Assembly (NCBI RefSeq): GCF_014352855.1
Contig: NZ_CP060697.1
Span: 744,001 to 808,000, forward strand
Length of the DNA: 64,000 nt
Reading direction: 5' to 3'
DNA from: Sphingomonas sabuli
GTDB lineage: Bacteria > Pseudomonadota > Alphaproteobacteria > Sphingomonadales > Sphingomonadaceae
Shown: positions 37,847-47,770 of the stretch, piece by piece
Layout of the letters: each line of letters opens with the position of its first letter
Numbering within the stretch: position 1 is the first letter of the stretch
Program-made: the position numbers and the translations under genes
The notes under the pieces: model-generated
What the model was told of the DNA's origin: nothing
What the model saw: only the letters and a program-made list of their open reading frames with translations
Databases searched by the model: none

Positions 37847-40800
37847 TCAGAGGAACAGATGGTCGGACGGCTCGCGATCGAACCACAGGCTAGCGGCATA
37901 TTCCACCGGCGTGTCGGCCTGCGGCCCATGCAAGGCCTCGATCGCGGGAAGCTCTGCCGTCATTGGCGTGCCCGCTTCGGATGCGGGCGCGTTCATCGCC
38001 GTCGCGCTGGCTCCGTAAATGGTGATATCCGCGCTGGTCAGCGCAGTCCCGGCGGTCAAGCTGGCGACCCATTGTTGCGCGCCCGCGCCGTTGCCGTCGG
38101 CGTCGTAGAACAGCCGGCCGCTTGCCTGGTCGTAGATCAGGTAATCGTTGGCATCCGCCGCGCTGGTGCCGAAGCGCAGCATCGACGCATTGAGCTTGCC
38201 GTTGGCGTGGAAGGCGGTGAATACCGATCCGTCGAGCATCAGGAAATCGTCGACCACCGAAAAGTCGGTGATCACGTCGCGGCCCAGGAGCGAGTCGAGC
38301 CGGAACCGGTCGACGCCCGCACCGCCGGTCAGCGTGTCGCTGTTGGCGCCGCCGAAAATCTGGTCGTCGCCATCGCCGCCCGTGAGCACGTCATTGCCCG
38401 CATCGCCGTAGACGAGGTCGTTGCCGATGCCGCCGTCCGCGGTGTCGTTGCCGTTGCCCGCGACCAGCCGGTCGTCGCCCGCCCCGCCGTTGAGCGTGTC
38501 CCCGTCGTTGCCAGCGCGCAGATGGTCAGCGCCCTCGCCGCCGTTCAGCGTGTCGATGCCGTTACCGCCGAAAGCGAGATCGTCGCCGTCGTCACCGTTG
38601 AGCGTGTCGGTGCCGCCGCCGGCCGTGATCTCGTCATTACCGTCGCCGCCATTGAAGACGTTGTTGCCGCGCCCGTCGTACAGCCGGTCGTTGCCGAGCC
38701 CGCCGTTGAGCGTGTCGTCGTCGAACCCGCCGTCGAGGTTGTCGTCCCCGCCGCCGCCGTGGAGAGTGTCGTTGCCGGCGTCGCCGAGCAGGCGATCGTT
38801 GCCCATGCCGCCGTCGAGCACGTCGTTGCCCGCGCCGCCGCGCAGCACGTTGCCGCCATCGTCGCCGGTCAGCGTGTCGCCAAAGGCCGAACCACTCAGG
38901 TTTTCGATTTCCGTCAGGATGTCCTTTCCGTCACCAAGGGTCTCCTGGAAATCAACGGTGGCGAGGCTGACCGTAACCGCGCCGGCGGCTTGCGAATAAT
39001 CGGCCGTGTCCACGCCGTCGCCGCCCTGCAGGCGGTCATCGCCCGCGCCGCCGCGCAGCGTGTCGTTGCCGCCATTGCCCTTCAGCCAATCGTTGGACCC
39101 CAGACCTGACAACAGATTCGCGACCGCGTCGCCGAACAGGAAGTCGGCTTGCGACGAGCCTTCGACATCCTCGACGGAGGAGAAGATGTCGGTGCCGGCA
39201 CCGTTGGTAAAGGACCCGGCCGGCTGGCTGAGGTCCACCTGAATTCCGATCGTCGCATCGGCGTACGTCACCAAGTCGCGGCCGGCGCCGCCGTCGATCC
39301 GGTCGTCGCCCAATCCGCCGTTGAGAACGTCGTTACCGGCTCCGCCAAACAACTGGTCGTTGTCCATACCGCCGGACAGGATGTCATCGCCGGCCTCGCC
39401 GAACACGCGATCATTCCCCCAGTCACCGATGAGCGTGTCGGCGCCGGCCCCGCCCGTGATCACATCGGAGTCCATGCCCCCATTCACCAGGTCGTCGCCG
39501 TCCCCAGCCGCGATTACATCGTCGCCGTTGCCGCCCTTGATGTCATTGGCGGCGGCGTTGCCGGTCAGCACGTCGCCGTAGAAGGTACCAATGATCGATT
39601 CAATTGAGATGAGGGTGTCGACCCCCTGCCCGGTGTTCTGCGCGCCCGAGTTGCTCAGGTCGATGTAGACGCTCGACCCTGCCAATCCGTAATCCGCGAG
39701 GTCGATTCCCTCACCGCCGTCGAGCAGGTCGTTTCCGGCTCCGCCTTGAAGGCTGTCGTCGCCGGACCCGCCGGCGAGCGCGTCGTCGCCCGTGCCGCCT
39801 TCAAGGAAATCGTCGGCGCTGCCGCCAGTGAGGCTATCATTGCCGCCATCCCCGTAGAGATAGTCGGCGCCGGCGCCAGAGCCGCCGACGATGACATCGT
39901 TGCCGTCACGACCGGTTATGACATTGGCCGATCCATTGCCGGACAGCGTGTCGTTGAAGGCCGAGCCTTCGATATTTTCGAAGCCGGTAATCTGGGTGCT
40001 GCCGATGCCGGTGTCTTGAGGGCCGGTGACGCTGAGGTCCACGGTTACGCCCGCGCCCGCCTGGCCAAAGTCGAGGAGGTCGGTGCCTTGTCCACCGTCA
40101 AGCGTATCGTCGCCGCCAACCACCTTTATGCTGTCGTTTCCATCGCCTGTGCTGATGACGTTGGACCCGGCCACATCGGTGACGTAATCGTCACCCGTCG
40201 TGCCGATGTAGTTTTCGAAGCCGTCGGTCAGCGCGAACGCGGATGACCCGCTGACTTGTCCGGTACCGAATTCGAAAAAGGTGAAGCCCTCGCCCGCGAC
40301 TTGAGAAAGGTCGAGCGTGTCGATCCCCTCGCCGCCATGCACGACATCATTGTAGCCGGTCACGACGACGGTATCGTTGCCGCCCAGCGCGGAGATCTCG
40401 TTCTGGTTGCCGTCGCCTCGCAGCACATCGTCGAACTGCGATCCCGTGAGATCGTCGACCCCGATGAGCGTGTCGGTGCCGGCACCGAGCGTGTCCTGCG
40501 GACCGCCCAGTTCCATGTTTACGCTGACGCCCGAAGTCGCGTCGGCGTACGTAACCCGGTCGCGGCCGGTGCCGCCGTCGATGACGTCGTTGCCCGACCC
40601 GCCGCTGAGCACATCCGCACCCGGGCCGCCATAGATGCTGTCGTTGCCAGCCCCGCCGGAAATCACATCGTCGCCGACATCGCCGTGAAGATTGTCGTCG
40701 CCGCCGCTGGCCGCAGCCGCCGCGTGACCCGTGACGGAAATATTGGCAACGAAGGTCTGCGCGGCCGCGAAAGTCTCGAAATATTCCGAAAACTGGATCG

Positions 40801-41310
40801 TGTACGTCTGGGCCGAACCGGTGGTGTTGGTGAACTGCAGGAAGCTGTCGTAATTGTCCCTGGAGCCTCGTCGCCGTTGACGCTGGTCCGCCCGCCATCG
40901 TCGTTATCCGCGACGAACACGCCGGCCGAATCGAACAGGCGAAGAGCGACGTCCACGTCGACACCGATCGGCGACAGATTACCGAAGTCAATGTCGATGG
41001 TGACTGTCTCGCCGGCACCGACCATGACCGACGCATAATAATAATCAGCGCCGTCAGCCTGGATATAGAGGCTGGTGTGCGGCGTGGCGGCATTCCCGAA
41101 CAACGGGTTTTCCAGCACCGACCAGTACGCTGCATCGTCGATGTTGAATGGCGCTAGCTGCGACGTCGATACGCCGGTCGGGAAGGGAGCGAGGCTGTCG
41201 CCGATGATCAGGTCGTCGCCTTCGCCGCCCGATACGCTGTCGCTGCCAGTCGTCAGGACGATGAAATCGTCACCGGCGGTCGGAGCGTTCCTGTACAATT
41301 GCGTTGGCAT
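37847..41310 (-). pseudogene. RTX-type calcium-binding repeat protein, copy B, frameshifted
   Basis: It starts at ATG 41310 behind GGGGAGGGG with MPTQLYRNAPTAGDDFIVL and enters the same beta-sandwich domain as copies A and C. At about 40863-40868 the frame breaks within that domain: GAGGC stands where GAGGGC would continue the reading (GDEGSRDNYDSFLQFTN). Restoring one G gives a 1154-residue protein with long blocks of GGxGxDxLx repeats, then the conserved C-terminal domain (GRDVITDFSVVDDFLMLDG) and the hydrophobic end DHLFL, a likely type I secretion signal. The rest of the frame is uninterrupted for more than 930 codons, which argues against old decay. Confidence 0.8.
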
Positions 41311-41625
41311 GAAAAAATCCCCTCCCCGGTTAGCTTAGGCGGACGGCGCTGGCTAAGCGGTTGCGGCCCGTGCCGGGCATGATGCCGGCCAGGTCGATGC
41401 GTTCTGAAAATCGGGCATTGCGGAACGGCACGGCCTGCCTTCCGCCCTCAGTGTTCCGCCGCGATACGCTGCACGCATTACCCAAACCCCACTCACGCAC
41501 GACGCGCGCCCCGGATCCGTGCAGCACAAGTCCCCGCCACCACGAATCACGCGGCGCTTTTACGTTATTATTCTAATGACTTAAAGCCGGTTTTTTGATC
41601 TTTGGCCTGGCGCGAAAACGATGGT
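41311..41625. other. Intergenic region between RTX copies B and C
   Basis: 315 bases without a gene: the leader of copy B, the shared block at 41527-41570 and an AT-rich stretch following the stop of copy C. Confidence 0.7.
41527..41570 (-). promoter_or_regulatory. Upstream block shared with RTX copy A
   Basis: CAAGTCCCCGCC, then a CGCGGCGC patch, then TTTTACGTTATTAT on the plus strand, in the same order and at the same 217-base distance from the start codon as in copy A. The preceding bases (ACCCAAACCCCACTCACG) also resemble those before copy A's block. Confidence 0.5.
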
Positions 41626-44600
41626 CTAGAGCAGCAGATAGTCGAGCGGCTCCTGGTCGAACCACGGCGTGCGCACCGGCTCGGCCGCCGTGATTTCATG
41701 CCGGGCATTCAGCGGTTCGATCACCGGCAGCTCCATCGCCACGGGCCCCGGCGCAGACGCGGGCGCCATCGCGGTCGACGCCGTGGCGCCGTAGATGACA
41801 ATGTCCGCGCTGGTCAGCGCCGTGCCGACTGTGACCGTCGCGATCAACTGCTGCGCGCCTGCCCCGTTGGCGTCGGCGTCGTAGAAGATGCGGCCGGTCG
41901 CCTGGTCGTAGATCAGATAGTCGTTGGCATCCGCGGCGCTGCCGCCCAGCCGCAGCATCGAGGCGTTGAGCGTGCCGTTGGCGGTGAAAGCGGTAAAGGT
42001 CGCGGCGTCGAGCATCAGGAAATCGTCGACTACGGAAAAATCGGTGATCGTGTCGCGGCCAATCAGGGAGTCGAGGCGGAAGCGGTCGACGCCGGTCCCA
42101 CCCGTCAGCGTGTCGCTGTTCTCGCCGCCGTACAGCTGGTCGGCGCCGTCGCTGCCGTTCAGCGTATCGTTGCCGGCATCGCCGTACAGCAGGTCGTTGC
42201 CGGTCCCGCCGTGCAGGCCGTCGTTGCCGTTGCCGGCCACCAGGCGGTCGTTGTCCGCCTGCCCGTTTAGCGTGTCGTCGTCGTTGCCGGCGCGCAGGTG
42301 GTCGTCGCCGGCGCCGCCGTTGAGCGTGTCGATGCCGTTGCCGCCGAAGGCAAGATCGTTGCCGTCGTCGCCGTTGAGGAGATCTTCGCCGCCGCCAGCG
42401 GTCAGCTCGTCATCGCCGTCGCCGCCGTTCAGCGTGTTGTTGCCGCGACCGTCGGAGATCCGGTCGTTGCCCGCGCCGCCGTTCATGGTGTCGTTGTCGA
42501 AGCCGCCGTCGAGGACATCGTCGCCGCCACCCCCGTTCAACGTGTCGATGCCCGCTTCGCCGTACAGCCGGTCGTTGCCAAGCCCGCCCGACAGGGAATC
42601 GGCACCGGTGTCGCCATAAAGGTAGTTGATGGCGTCATCGCCGATCAGCGCGTCGTCATGCGACGATCCGCGCAGGTTTTCGATGCCTGAAAGCGTGTCC
42701 AGCGTCGTAATGTTGACGGTCTGCTGCTCGCTTATCGCCAGGCTTACGCTGACCCCGACCTCAGCGCCTGCATAAGATGCCGTATCGCGTCCGTCGCCGC
42801 CGAACAGCAAATTGACGCCGATACCGCCTACAAGCACGTCGTCGCCGGCCGCACCCATGAGAGTATCGTTGCCAGCTCCACCATTTAGCTCATTGTTGGC
42901 GCTGCTTCCGACTAGCTCGTCATTATATGCGGACCCTTGCACGTCCTCGATCGACGTGAGCCGGTCGTAGCCGTCGCTAAACGTATACTGATAGTCCGTC
43001 TCGGACAGATCGATGTAAATGTCACCGGTGGCGGCGCTATAGTCAGCTCGGTCACGTCCCGTGCCGCCGTCAAGAGTGTCGGTCCCGGCCAGCCCGCGAA
43101 GGGTATCGTTGTCCGCACCGCCGTAGAGCCGGTCGGCGCCTGCATCACCCGAGAGGATATCGTCCCCATCGTCGCCGTAGAGGGTATCATTCTCGATCCC
43201 GCCGGAAATGATGTCGGCATCGGCACCGCCAAACAATGTGTCGGTTCCCGCCTCCCCGTAGAGGATGTCCGCGCCAGAGCCACCGAGAAGAACATCGCTC
43301 CCGTCATTGGCGTAGACGATATCGTTCTGATCGCCGCCGTCGACGAAATCATTGCCCAGATAGGCGTAAATGATGTCGTTGCCGCCTCCGCCCAACACCT
43401 GATCGTCGCCGATCGCGCCATCGAGGACATTATTCTGATCGTCGCCGATCAGCGTATCGTTGTTGAACGTGCCAGTGATGTCTTCGAAGTCGCTGAGCGT
43501 GTCGACCCCGCCTCCGCCGGTGTCTTGCGCACCGGAGCGGTTCAGGTCCACGGTCACCCCATCCATCAGGCCGGCATAGGAAACCGTGTCATTGCCTTCA
43601 CCGCCATCGAGGATGTCGTCGCCCAGTCCGCCCCTGATCGTGTCCGAACCGTCCTCGCCTCTGAGGACATTGTCTGTCGAAGTGCCCTCGATCGTATCGT
43701 TGTAATTCGAGCCGATGATATTCTCGATGGAAGAGAGTGTATCGGAGCCGGCGCCTCCGGTGACGTTACCGCCAACCATGCTGATGGAGGCGGTCGCCGA
43801 CCGGTAGTCCACCGTATCGATACCATAGCCTCCATTAAGCGCGTCGTTACCCAGCCCGCCAATCAGGACGTCATCGCCGCCCGAGCCGAAAAGCGTATTG
43901 TTCGAATCGTTTCCGACAAGTCGGTCACCGAATGCGGATCCGCTGACCTGCTCGATCGCGATCAGCGTGTCCGTGCCGGCGCCCTCGGTATTCTGTCCGG
44001 ACGTGATCCTGAGATCGACGTCGACGGCCGACGACGCGTCGGCATAGGACACCCGGTCTTCGCCTTCGCCTCCATCGAGGATATCGGTCCCCGTCCCCCC
44101 GATCAGGACGTCATTACCATCGTCGCCATAGAGCGAGTCGTCGCCCCATTGCCCGGCAATCGTGTCGTTACCGAGACCGCCATGAAGGAGATCGTTACCG
44201 CCTCCATCGCCCGAGCTTGGATGCCCGGTGACCGAGATGTTGGCGACGAAAGTTTCCCCTCCCTCGAATATCTGGTCCCCATATTCGGAAAAGCGGATCG
44301 TAAAGACTTCCTCTGAGGCGCTCTCGTTGGTGAAGGTCACGAACGAGTCCACGCCGGAATTGCTGCCTTCGTCGCCGAGGTCGAAAGTCCCGTTTCCATC
44401 GTCGCTCGACGCGACCAAGGTGCCGGATGAATTATAGATAGTAACGACAACGTCGGTGTCCGTGCCAATCAGCTGGTTCGATCCGAAATCGATATCGACC
44501 GTGATGGTCTGGCCCGCGCCGATGGTGACGGAGCTGTAATGGGTCTGGCCTGCGTCAGCGATGATGTAGAGGCTGGTGTGGGGGATCGCCGCATCGTTGA

Positions 44601-44811
44601 AGAACGGATTCTCCATCGTCGTCCACGCCAGATAATTGTCGGTATTCTGTGGCGAAGCGGACGAATTGGTCGTGCCGGTCGCGAAGGGCGTGAAGCTGTC
44701 GGCGAGGATGAAGTCGTCGCCTTCAAGACCGTCGGCAACCTGGCTTCCGGTGTATTGGATTAGGAAGTCATCGCCCGCGGTGGCGGTAGTTCTGTACAAG
44801 ATCGTCGGCAC
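41626..44811 (-). CDS. RTX-type calcium-binding repeat protein, copy C, intact
   Basis: A 1061-residue protein starting at GTG 44811 (GGGGGGAC upstream). Order: an N-terminal single RTX unit (TATAGDDFLIQYTGSQVADG), a PPC-like beta-sandwich domain up to about residue 195 (FTIRFSEYGDQIFEGGETFV), then many GGxGxDxLx nonapeptide arrays interrupted by DTLSSIENIIGS-type spacers, and a C-terminal domain (GRDTITDFSVVDDFLMLDAA) ending in DYLLL. The repeats bind Ca2+ outside the cell, and the C-terminal hydrophobic tail fits type I secretion. There is no catalytic domain, so an adhesin or surface-layer role is likely. It is the first of three tandem copies in the direction of transcription. Confidence 0.9.
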   Translation of the reverse strand: MPTILYRTTATAGDDFLIQYTGSQVADGLEGDDFILADSFTPFATGTTNSSASPQNTDNYLAWTTMENPFFNDAAIPHTSLYIIADAGQTHYSSVTIGAGQTITVDIDFGSNQLIGTDTDVVVTIYNSSGTLVASSDDGNGTFDLGDEGSNSGVDSFVTFTNESASEEVFTIRFSEYGDQIFEGGETFVANISVTGHPSSGDGGGNDLLHGGLGNDTIAGQWGDDSLYGDDGNDVLIGGTGTDILDGGEGEDRVSYADASSAVDVDLRITSGQNTEGAGTDTLIAIEQVSGSAFGDRLVGNDSNNTLFGSGGDDVLIGGLGNDALNGGYGIDTVDYRSATASISMVGGNVTGGAGSDTLSSIENIIGSNYNDTIEGTSTDNVLRGEDGSDTIRGGLGDDILDGGEGNDTVSYAGLMDGVTVDLNRSGAQDTGGGGVDTLSDFEDITGTFNNDTLIGDDQNNVLDGAIGDDQVLGGGGNDIIYAYLGNDFVDGGDQNDIVYANDGSDVLLGGSGADILYGEAGTDTLFGGADADIISGGIENDTLYGDDGDDILSGDAGADRLYGGADNDTLRGLAGTDTLDGGTGRDRADYSAATGDIYIDLSETDYQYTFSDGYDRLTSIEDVQGSAYNDELVGSSANNELNGGAGNDTLMGAAGDDVLVGGIGVNLLFGGDGRDTASYAGAEVGVSVSLAISEQQTVNITTLDTLSGIENLRGSSHDDALIGDDAINYLYGDTGADSLSGGLGNDRLYGEAGIDTLNGGGGDDVLDGGFDNDTMNGGAGNDRISDGRGNNTLNGGDGDDELTAGGGEDLLNGDDGNDLAFGGNGIDTLNGGAGDDHLRAGNDDDTLNGQADNDRLVAGNGNDGLHGGTGNDLLYGDAGNDTLNGSDGADQLYGGENSDTLTGGTGVDRFRLDSLIGRDTITDFSVVDDFLMLDAATFTAFTANGTLNASMLRLGGSAADANDYLIYDQATGRIFYDADANGAGAQQLIATVTVGTALTSADIVIYGATASTAMAPASAPGPVAMELPVIEPLNARHEITAAEPVRTPWFDQEPLDYLLL

Positions 44812-45190
44812 GGCGTGTCCCCCCGGTCAGATTATCCGCTCGCCATCGCCACGCGGCACGACGATAGCGTGCGCCTGGCCAGACGCGTAACGGATTGGAT
44901 TTTCTGGATGTGCGGGGGCGCCGCCGTGCGGGTGTCGGCCGCTGCCTGCAATGTGTACGACCCGATTGCCATACCGCTTTCCCCCGGACGCAAGTGCGCG
45001 TCCCAACCCGGTGCCAGTTCAGCGAACGGCCCCGAGTCGCCGCAAGGTTCTACGCGAGCAAGGAAATTCCGTGGAGTCGGATTCGTCGCGGCCTGTCCCG
45101 GCCGTCCCGGAACGGGGCAGGCGCGTCGGCGGGCCGCCAGCCGCGATCGTGCTTGCCCGTCACTGGCGCGACCGCTAAGCCGCGCGCCAC
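44812..45190. other. Intergenic region between RTX copy C and tRNA-Arg
   Basis: 379 bases without a convincing gene. It should contain the promoter of RTX copy C (minus strand) and that of the tRNA (plus strand). The shared block seen upstream of copies A and B is not recognisable here. Confidence 0.6.
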
Positions 45191-45267
45191 GCACCCATAG
45201 CTCAGCTGGATAGAGCGCTGCCCTCCGAAGGCAGAGGCCAGAGGTTCGAATCCTCTTGGGTGCGCCA
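45191..45267 (+). tRNA. tRNA-Arg, anticodon CCG
   Basis: A 77-base cloverleaf: acceptor stem GCACCCA / TGGGTGC, D stem GCTC / GAGC, anticodon stem CTGCC / GGCAG with loop CTCCGAA (anticodon CCG, reads CGG), T arm AGAGG TTCGAAT CCTCT, discriminator G and an encoded CCA. All stems pair fully. Confidence 0.97.
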
Positions 45268-45544
45268 GTTTCTTTTGCAGGTTCTTGCTAGAGCAGGCGA
45301 CGAACAAGCCGCGACCCTTCGTACAAATCCCGTACAGCGCAACGGGAACGCGCCCGCAGGGCTGAGACCTTAGGCTAGGTTCACGTGTGGCCGGGTGGCG
45401 GAGCCATGCGCCCCACCAGCCTAACAAGCTGCAGCATCGGCAGTTGGTGGCCTTGCGCAGTTGGAAATTGCCCGCCAAATCGCACTGACCAGCGTGCCGG
45501 AACAGGGCGGGCGCTTGTCCTCGGCGCCCACCCGCATTCTCAGT

Positions 45545-46084
45545 TCAGAATGCCCGGCCAACGACGATCGCGGCCCCTTGCAACCCGATGCTAATTTGTG
45601 CCGCCCGCAAGGCCGTTTTCGGATCACGCTTGTTGAGGTGATTAAACACGAGATAGTGAAGTATGCTTCCGCCAACCTTCGCGGCGACCAGCGTGCTGGT
45701 CTTCGGATGCTTGCCGAAGATCGGGTTCTTCTCCTCGCATTCGTTGTCGTCGAGACACTGGACCGTCAGCGCCAGGTCGATTGCGCTGAGCGCCAGATAT
45801 CCCATCTCCCATTTCAACGCCTCCTTCTGCGCTACCCGCCACTGGTTGGCAGCAGGAGCAGCCTGCGTATCCGCGGCGACGGCCGCAGGAGCGGTCGTTG
45901 CATAGGTGCCGCCATTCTGCTCGGCGCCGGCGAGAGAATAAGAGAATGGCAACAGACGACCTGTCGAGACAGCAGTGGAAGTTTTCGGATCCGGAGACGA
46001 GCTTGCAGTCTTGGCGGCCGCCACCGATGGCACCGAACCAAGCGCAAGTGTAGCTGAACCAACCGCTAAATATAGAGAACGCAT
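45545..46084 (-). CDS. Hypothetical membrane/exported protein
   Basis: A 179-residue protein with GGGGAG 6-9 bases before the ATG at 46084. A signal peptide (MRSLYLAVGSATLALGSV) is followed by a Ser/Thr/Ala-rich spacer and a C-terminal half with two or three weak hydrophobic segments around LALSAIDLALTVQ and VGGSILHYLVFNHL. The pattern ID...T..C...E.NP.FG suggests a small membrane-protein family, but I do not recognise it firmly. It is divergent from the winged-helix gene. Confidence 0.65.
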   Translation of the reverse strand: MRSLYLAVGSATLALGSVPSVAAAKTASSSPDPKTSTAVSTGRLLPFSYSLAGAEQNGGTYATTAPAAVAADTQAAPAANQWRVAQKEALKWEMGYLALSAIDLALTVQCLDDNECEEKNPIFGKHPKTSTLVAAKVGGSILHYLVFNHLNKRDPKTALRAAQISIGLQGAAIVVGRAF

Positions 46085-46293
46085 CGTTTTTCTCCCCATT
46101 GAAAAGCCGGGGGAACCTTGCCTGCGTCACTGGACGATTGCGCGCTCAACCGCTCTCAATTTGGAAGCAACTCCAACAACTTGAGCCAGGTCGGATCATT
46201 CCAAATCGGAACTGGATGTTCTTGCGGAGTCGGTAATCCGCCTTTAGCGAGACCGACTGCTCGGTATTTTGCAATTCAAAGGTGGGTCCGAGC

Positions 46294-46824
46294 GTGGTCA
46301 AACATACGAAGTTGGCAATTCCGCAGATCGTCGCAGAGGATGCGCGTCTGGGGCCCGACCCGGTCCGCCTCAGTGTCGAGCTGCGACTGCACGTCGACGA
46401 TGCCGACCTCGCAGCGGCCACCCCAGCCCAGCGTAAGCGCCGGAAAAAGCCAAGCCGGGCCGAACTCGTCGAGCTGGCCGGCAAGATCTATGATGCCCGA
46501 CGCCTGCGCGACAAGCTGATCTCCGATGAGATCTTCGGGGAACCGGCATGGGACATTTTGCTGGCCTGCTATTGCTTGCCGGCGCGCGGCGAAATCCTGA
46601 CCGTCACATCGCTCAGCCTGGTGTCGGCCGTCCCGCAATCTACCGGATTCCGGTGGCAGCAGACCCTAACCGAAAGGGGATACCTGGAGCGCGGGAGCAA
46701 GGGCGCTGACCAGCGCATCGTGCCCATCCAGTTAACGGAAGTTGGCAGGGAGCTGATTGAGGGGTACTTAACTAGGCTCCTCAAGTGCGCCGAACCCGTG
46801 CTCAATTGCGCAATCGATCTCTAA
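46294..46824 (+). CDS. MarR-like winged-helix protein
   Basis: A 176-residue protein from GTG 46294, with AAAGGTGG 8 bases upstream. The segment LAGKIYDARRLRDKLISDEI is followed by GEPAWDILLACYCLPARG and a winged helix (ILTVTSLSLVSAVPQSTGFR; TERGYLERGSKGADQRI). In this family the recognition helix and wing (DQR before a beta-strand) follow MarR geometry. It probably binds DNA; target unknown. The N-terminal 55 residues are a separate basic extension (RKRRKKPSRAEL). Confidence 0.75.
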   Translation: MVKHTKLAIPQIVAEDARLGPDPVRLSVELRLHVDDADLAAATPAQRKRRKKPSRAELVELAGKIYDARRLRDKLISDEIFGEPAWDILLACYCLPARGEILTVTSLSLVSAVPQSTGFRWQQTLTERGYLERGSKGADQRIVPIQLTEVGRELIEGYLTRLLKCAEPVLNCAIDL

Positions 46825-46875
46825 GGCAGTCATGCGAGCGGGTCGCATCAGTCCAGCGTTCCCGGAGTATGCGGC

Positions 46876-47037
46876 ATGGCCGAAGAGAGCGGCAAGAATG
46901 AGAAGGCGGCGCTGTATCGCGCGCTGCAGATGGTCACCAACGCGATGGACTTCATCGACGGCGAGTGTGACGTCCCCGAAGCTGCGGTACATCTCGATCT
47001 GGCCAGGCACGAACTCACGAAGGCCCTGAGCGATTAG
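46876..47037 (+). CDS. Small helical conserved protein
   Basis: A 53-residue frame from ATG 46876: MAEESGKNEKAALYRALQMV followed by a short acidic loop and a second helix (AAVHLDLARHELTKAL). It reads as a two-helix hairpin, typical of small conserved cytoplasmic proteins in sphingomonads. It lies 51 bases after the winged-helix gene on the same strand and may share its transcript. Function unknown. Confidence 0.6.
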   Translation: MAEESGKNEKAALYRALQMVTNAMDFIDGECDVPEAAVHLDLARHELTKALSD

Positions 47038-47343
47038 CTTGCCGAGGGGGCACCCTTCTACGGGGCGCAAATGCTCCTTCCCGTCCCTTTCGCGCGCCTC
47101 AAAACCTGCCTCGGGCCGGGCGCACTGACACTCAGTCTCGAACAGCTCCGCGTATCCGGCGTGCCGATGACCTTACACCACGCCCCGCAATCTTAGAAGT
47201 CAGCGGGAGCCCGTATCGCGCCCGAGCGTGGCTAGCCGACGACGTGCGCCCCGCCATATCGGCCGCGCCAGCCGCGCGTCACGCCAATTTGGCTCTATCT
47301 GGCCTCTGCATTCCGCGCTCGGCCGCTTAATGTTCGCCGGCGG
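47038..47343. other. Intergenic region, nothing recognised
   Basis: 306 bases with no gene, RNA or repeat that I can support. Base composition is like the surroundings. Confidence 0.5.
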
Positions 47344-47700
47344 ATGATCGACAAGCGCACCAGGCTGGCCAGGGAACGGGTCGCAACCTTCGTCACCAGC
47401 TACGCGCACGTGCATGCGCGGCGAGAAATCGTCCCCGGCCTGCGGCGCGACGACCTGGACGTGCTCGCTGCTTTTTCATGGCAACCCAGCGCCGAAGAGG
47501 TGGAGCGAACCGCCCGCGCCATTCATGACGCACGGCCCCGGGAGGAACGGCTGGCGATGACGGCGTGGGAGCATGAAGACCCGGCGACGAGGTCGCGTTA
47601 CCGGCTGTCGGCGCCGCGCTGCAGGCCATGTTGCCGTAAGGCCTTCCGTGTAGCCGTGCCCGACCTCCGTTATGAGAGGCATGGGCTTGGACAGGCCTAG
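47344..47700 (+). CDS. Doubtful hypothetical ORF
   Basis: 118 codons, of which the first 80 (ERVATFVTSYAHVHARREIV; WQPSAEEVERTARAIHDA) look protein-like, while the end is Cys/Arg-rich (PRCRPCCRKAFRV) and looks like noncoding sequence, as if a shorter gene had lost its stop or a frame had slipped. It has only a weak CGGCGG ribosome site. No family recognised. Confidence 0.35.
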   Translation: MIDKRTRLARERVATFVTSYAHVHARREIVPGLRRDDLDVLAAFSWQPSAEEVERTARAIHDARPREERLAMTAWEHEDPATRSRYRLSAPRCRPCCRKAFRVAVPDLRYERHGLGQA

Positions 47701-47770
47701 CTGGTTTTCCCGCTCTTCCCGCCCGCCCGGCCTTGCTATAGGCGGCATTCGTCAGCGGAAGGGTGCGGGA

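Noticed and set aside
34700..44100. Regular short repeats suggestive of a CRISPR or satellite array
   Set aside because: The periodicity is that of GGxGxDxLx codons, with no constant repeat/spacer structure; no CRISPR array was seen anywhere in the window.
45268..47700. Integrated island at the 3' end of tRNA-Arg
   Set aside because: No integrase, no repeated tRNA 3' end and no change in base use; only a few small unknown genes.
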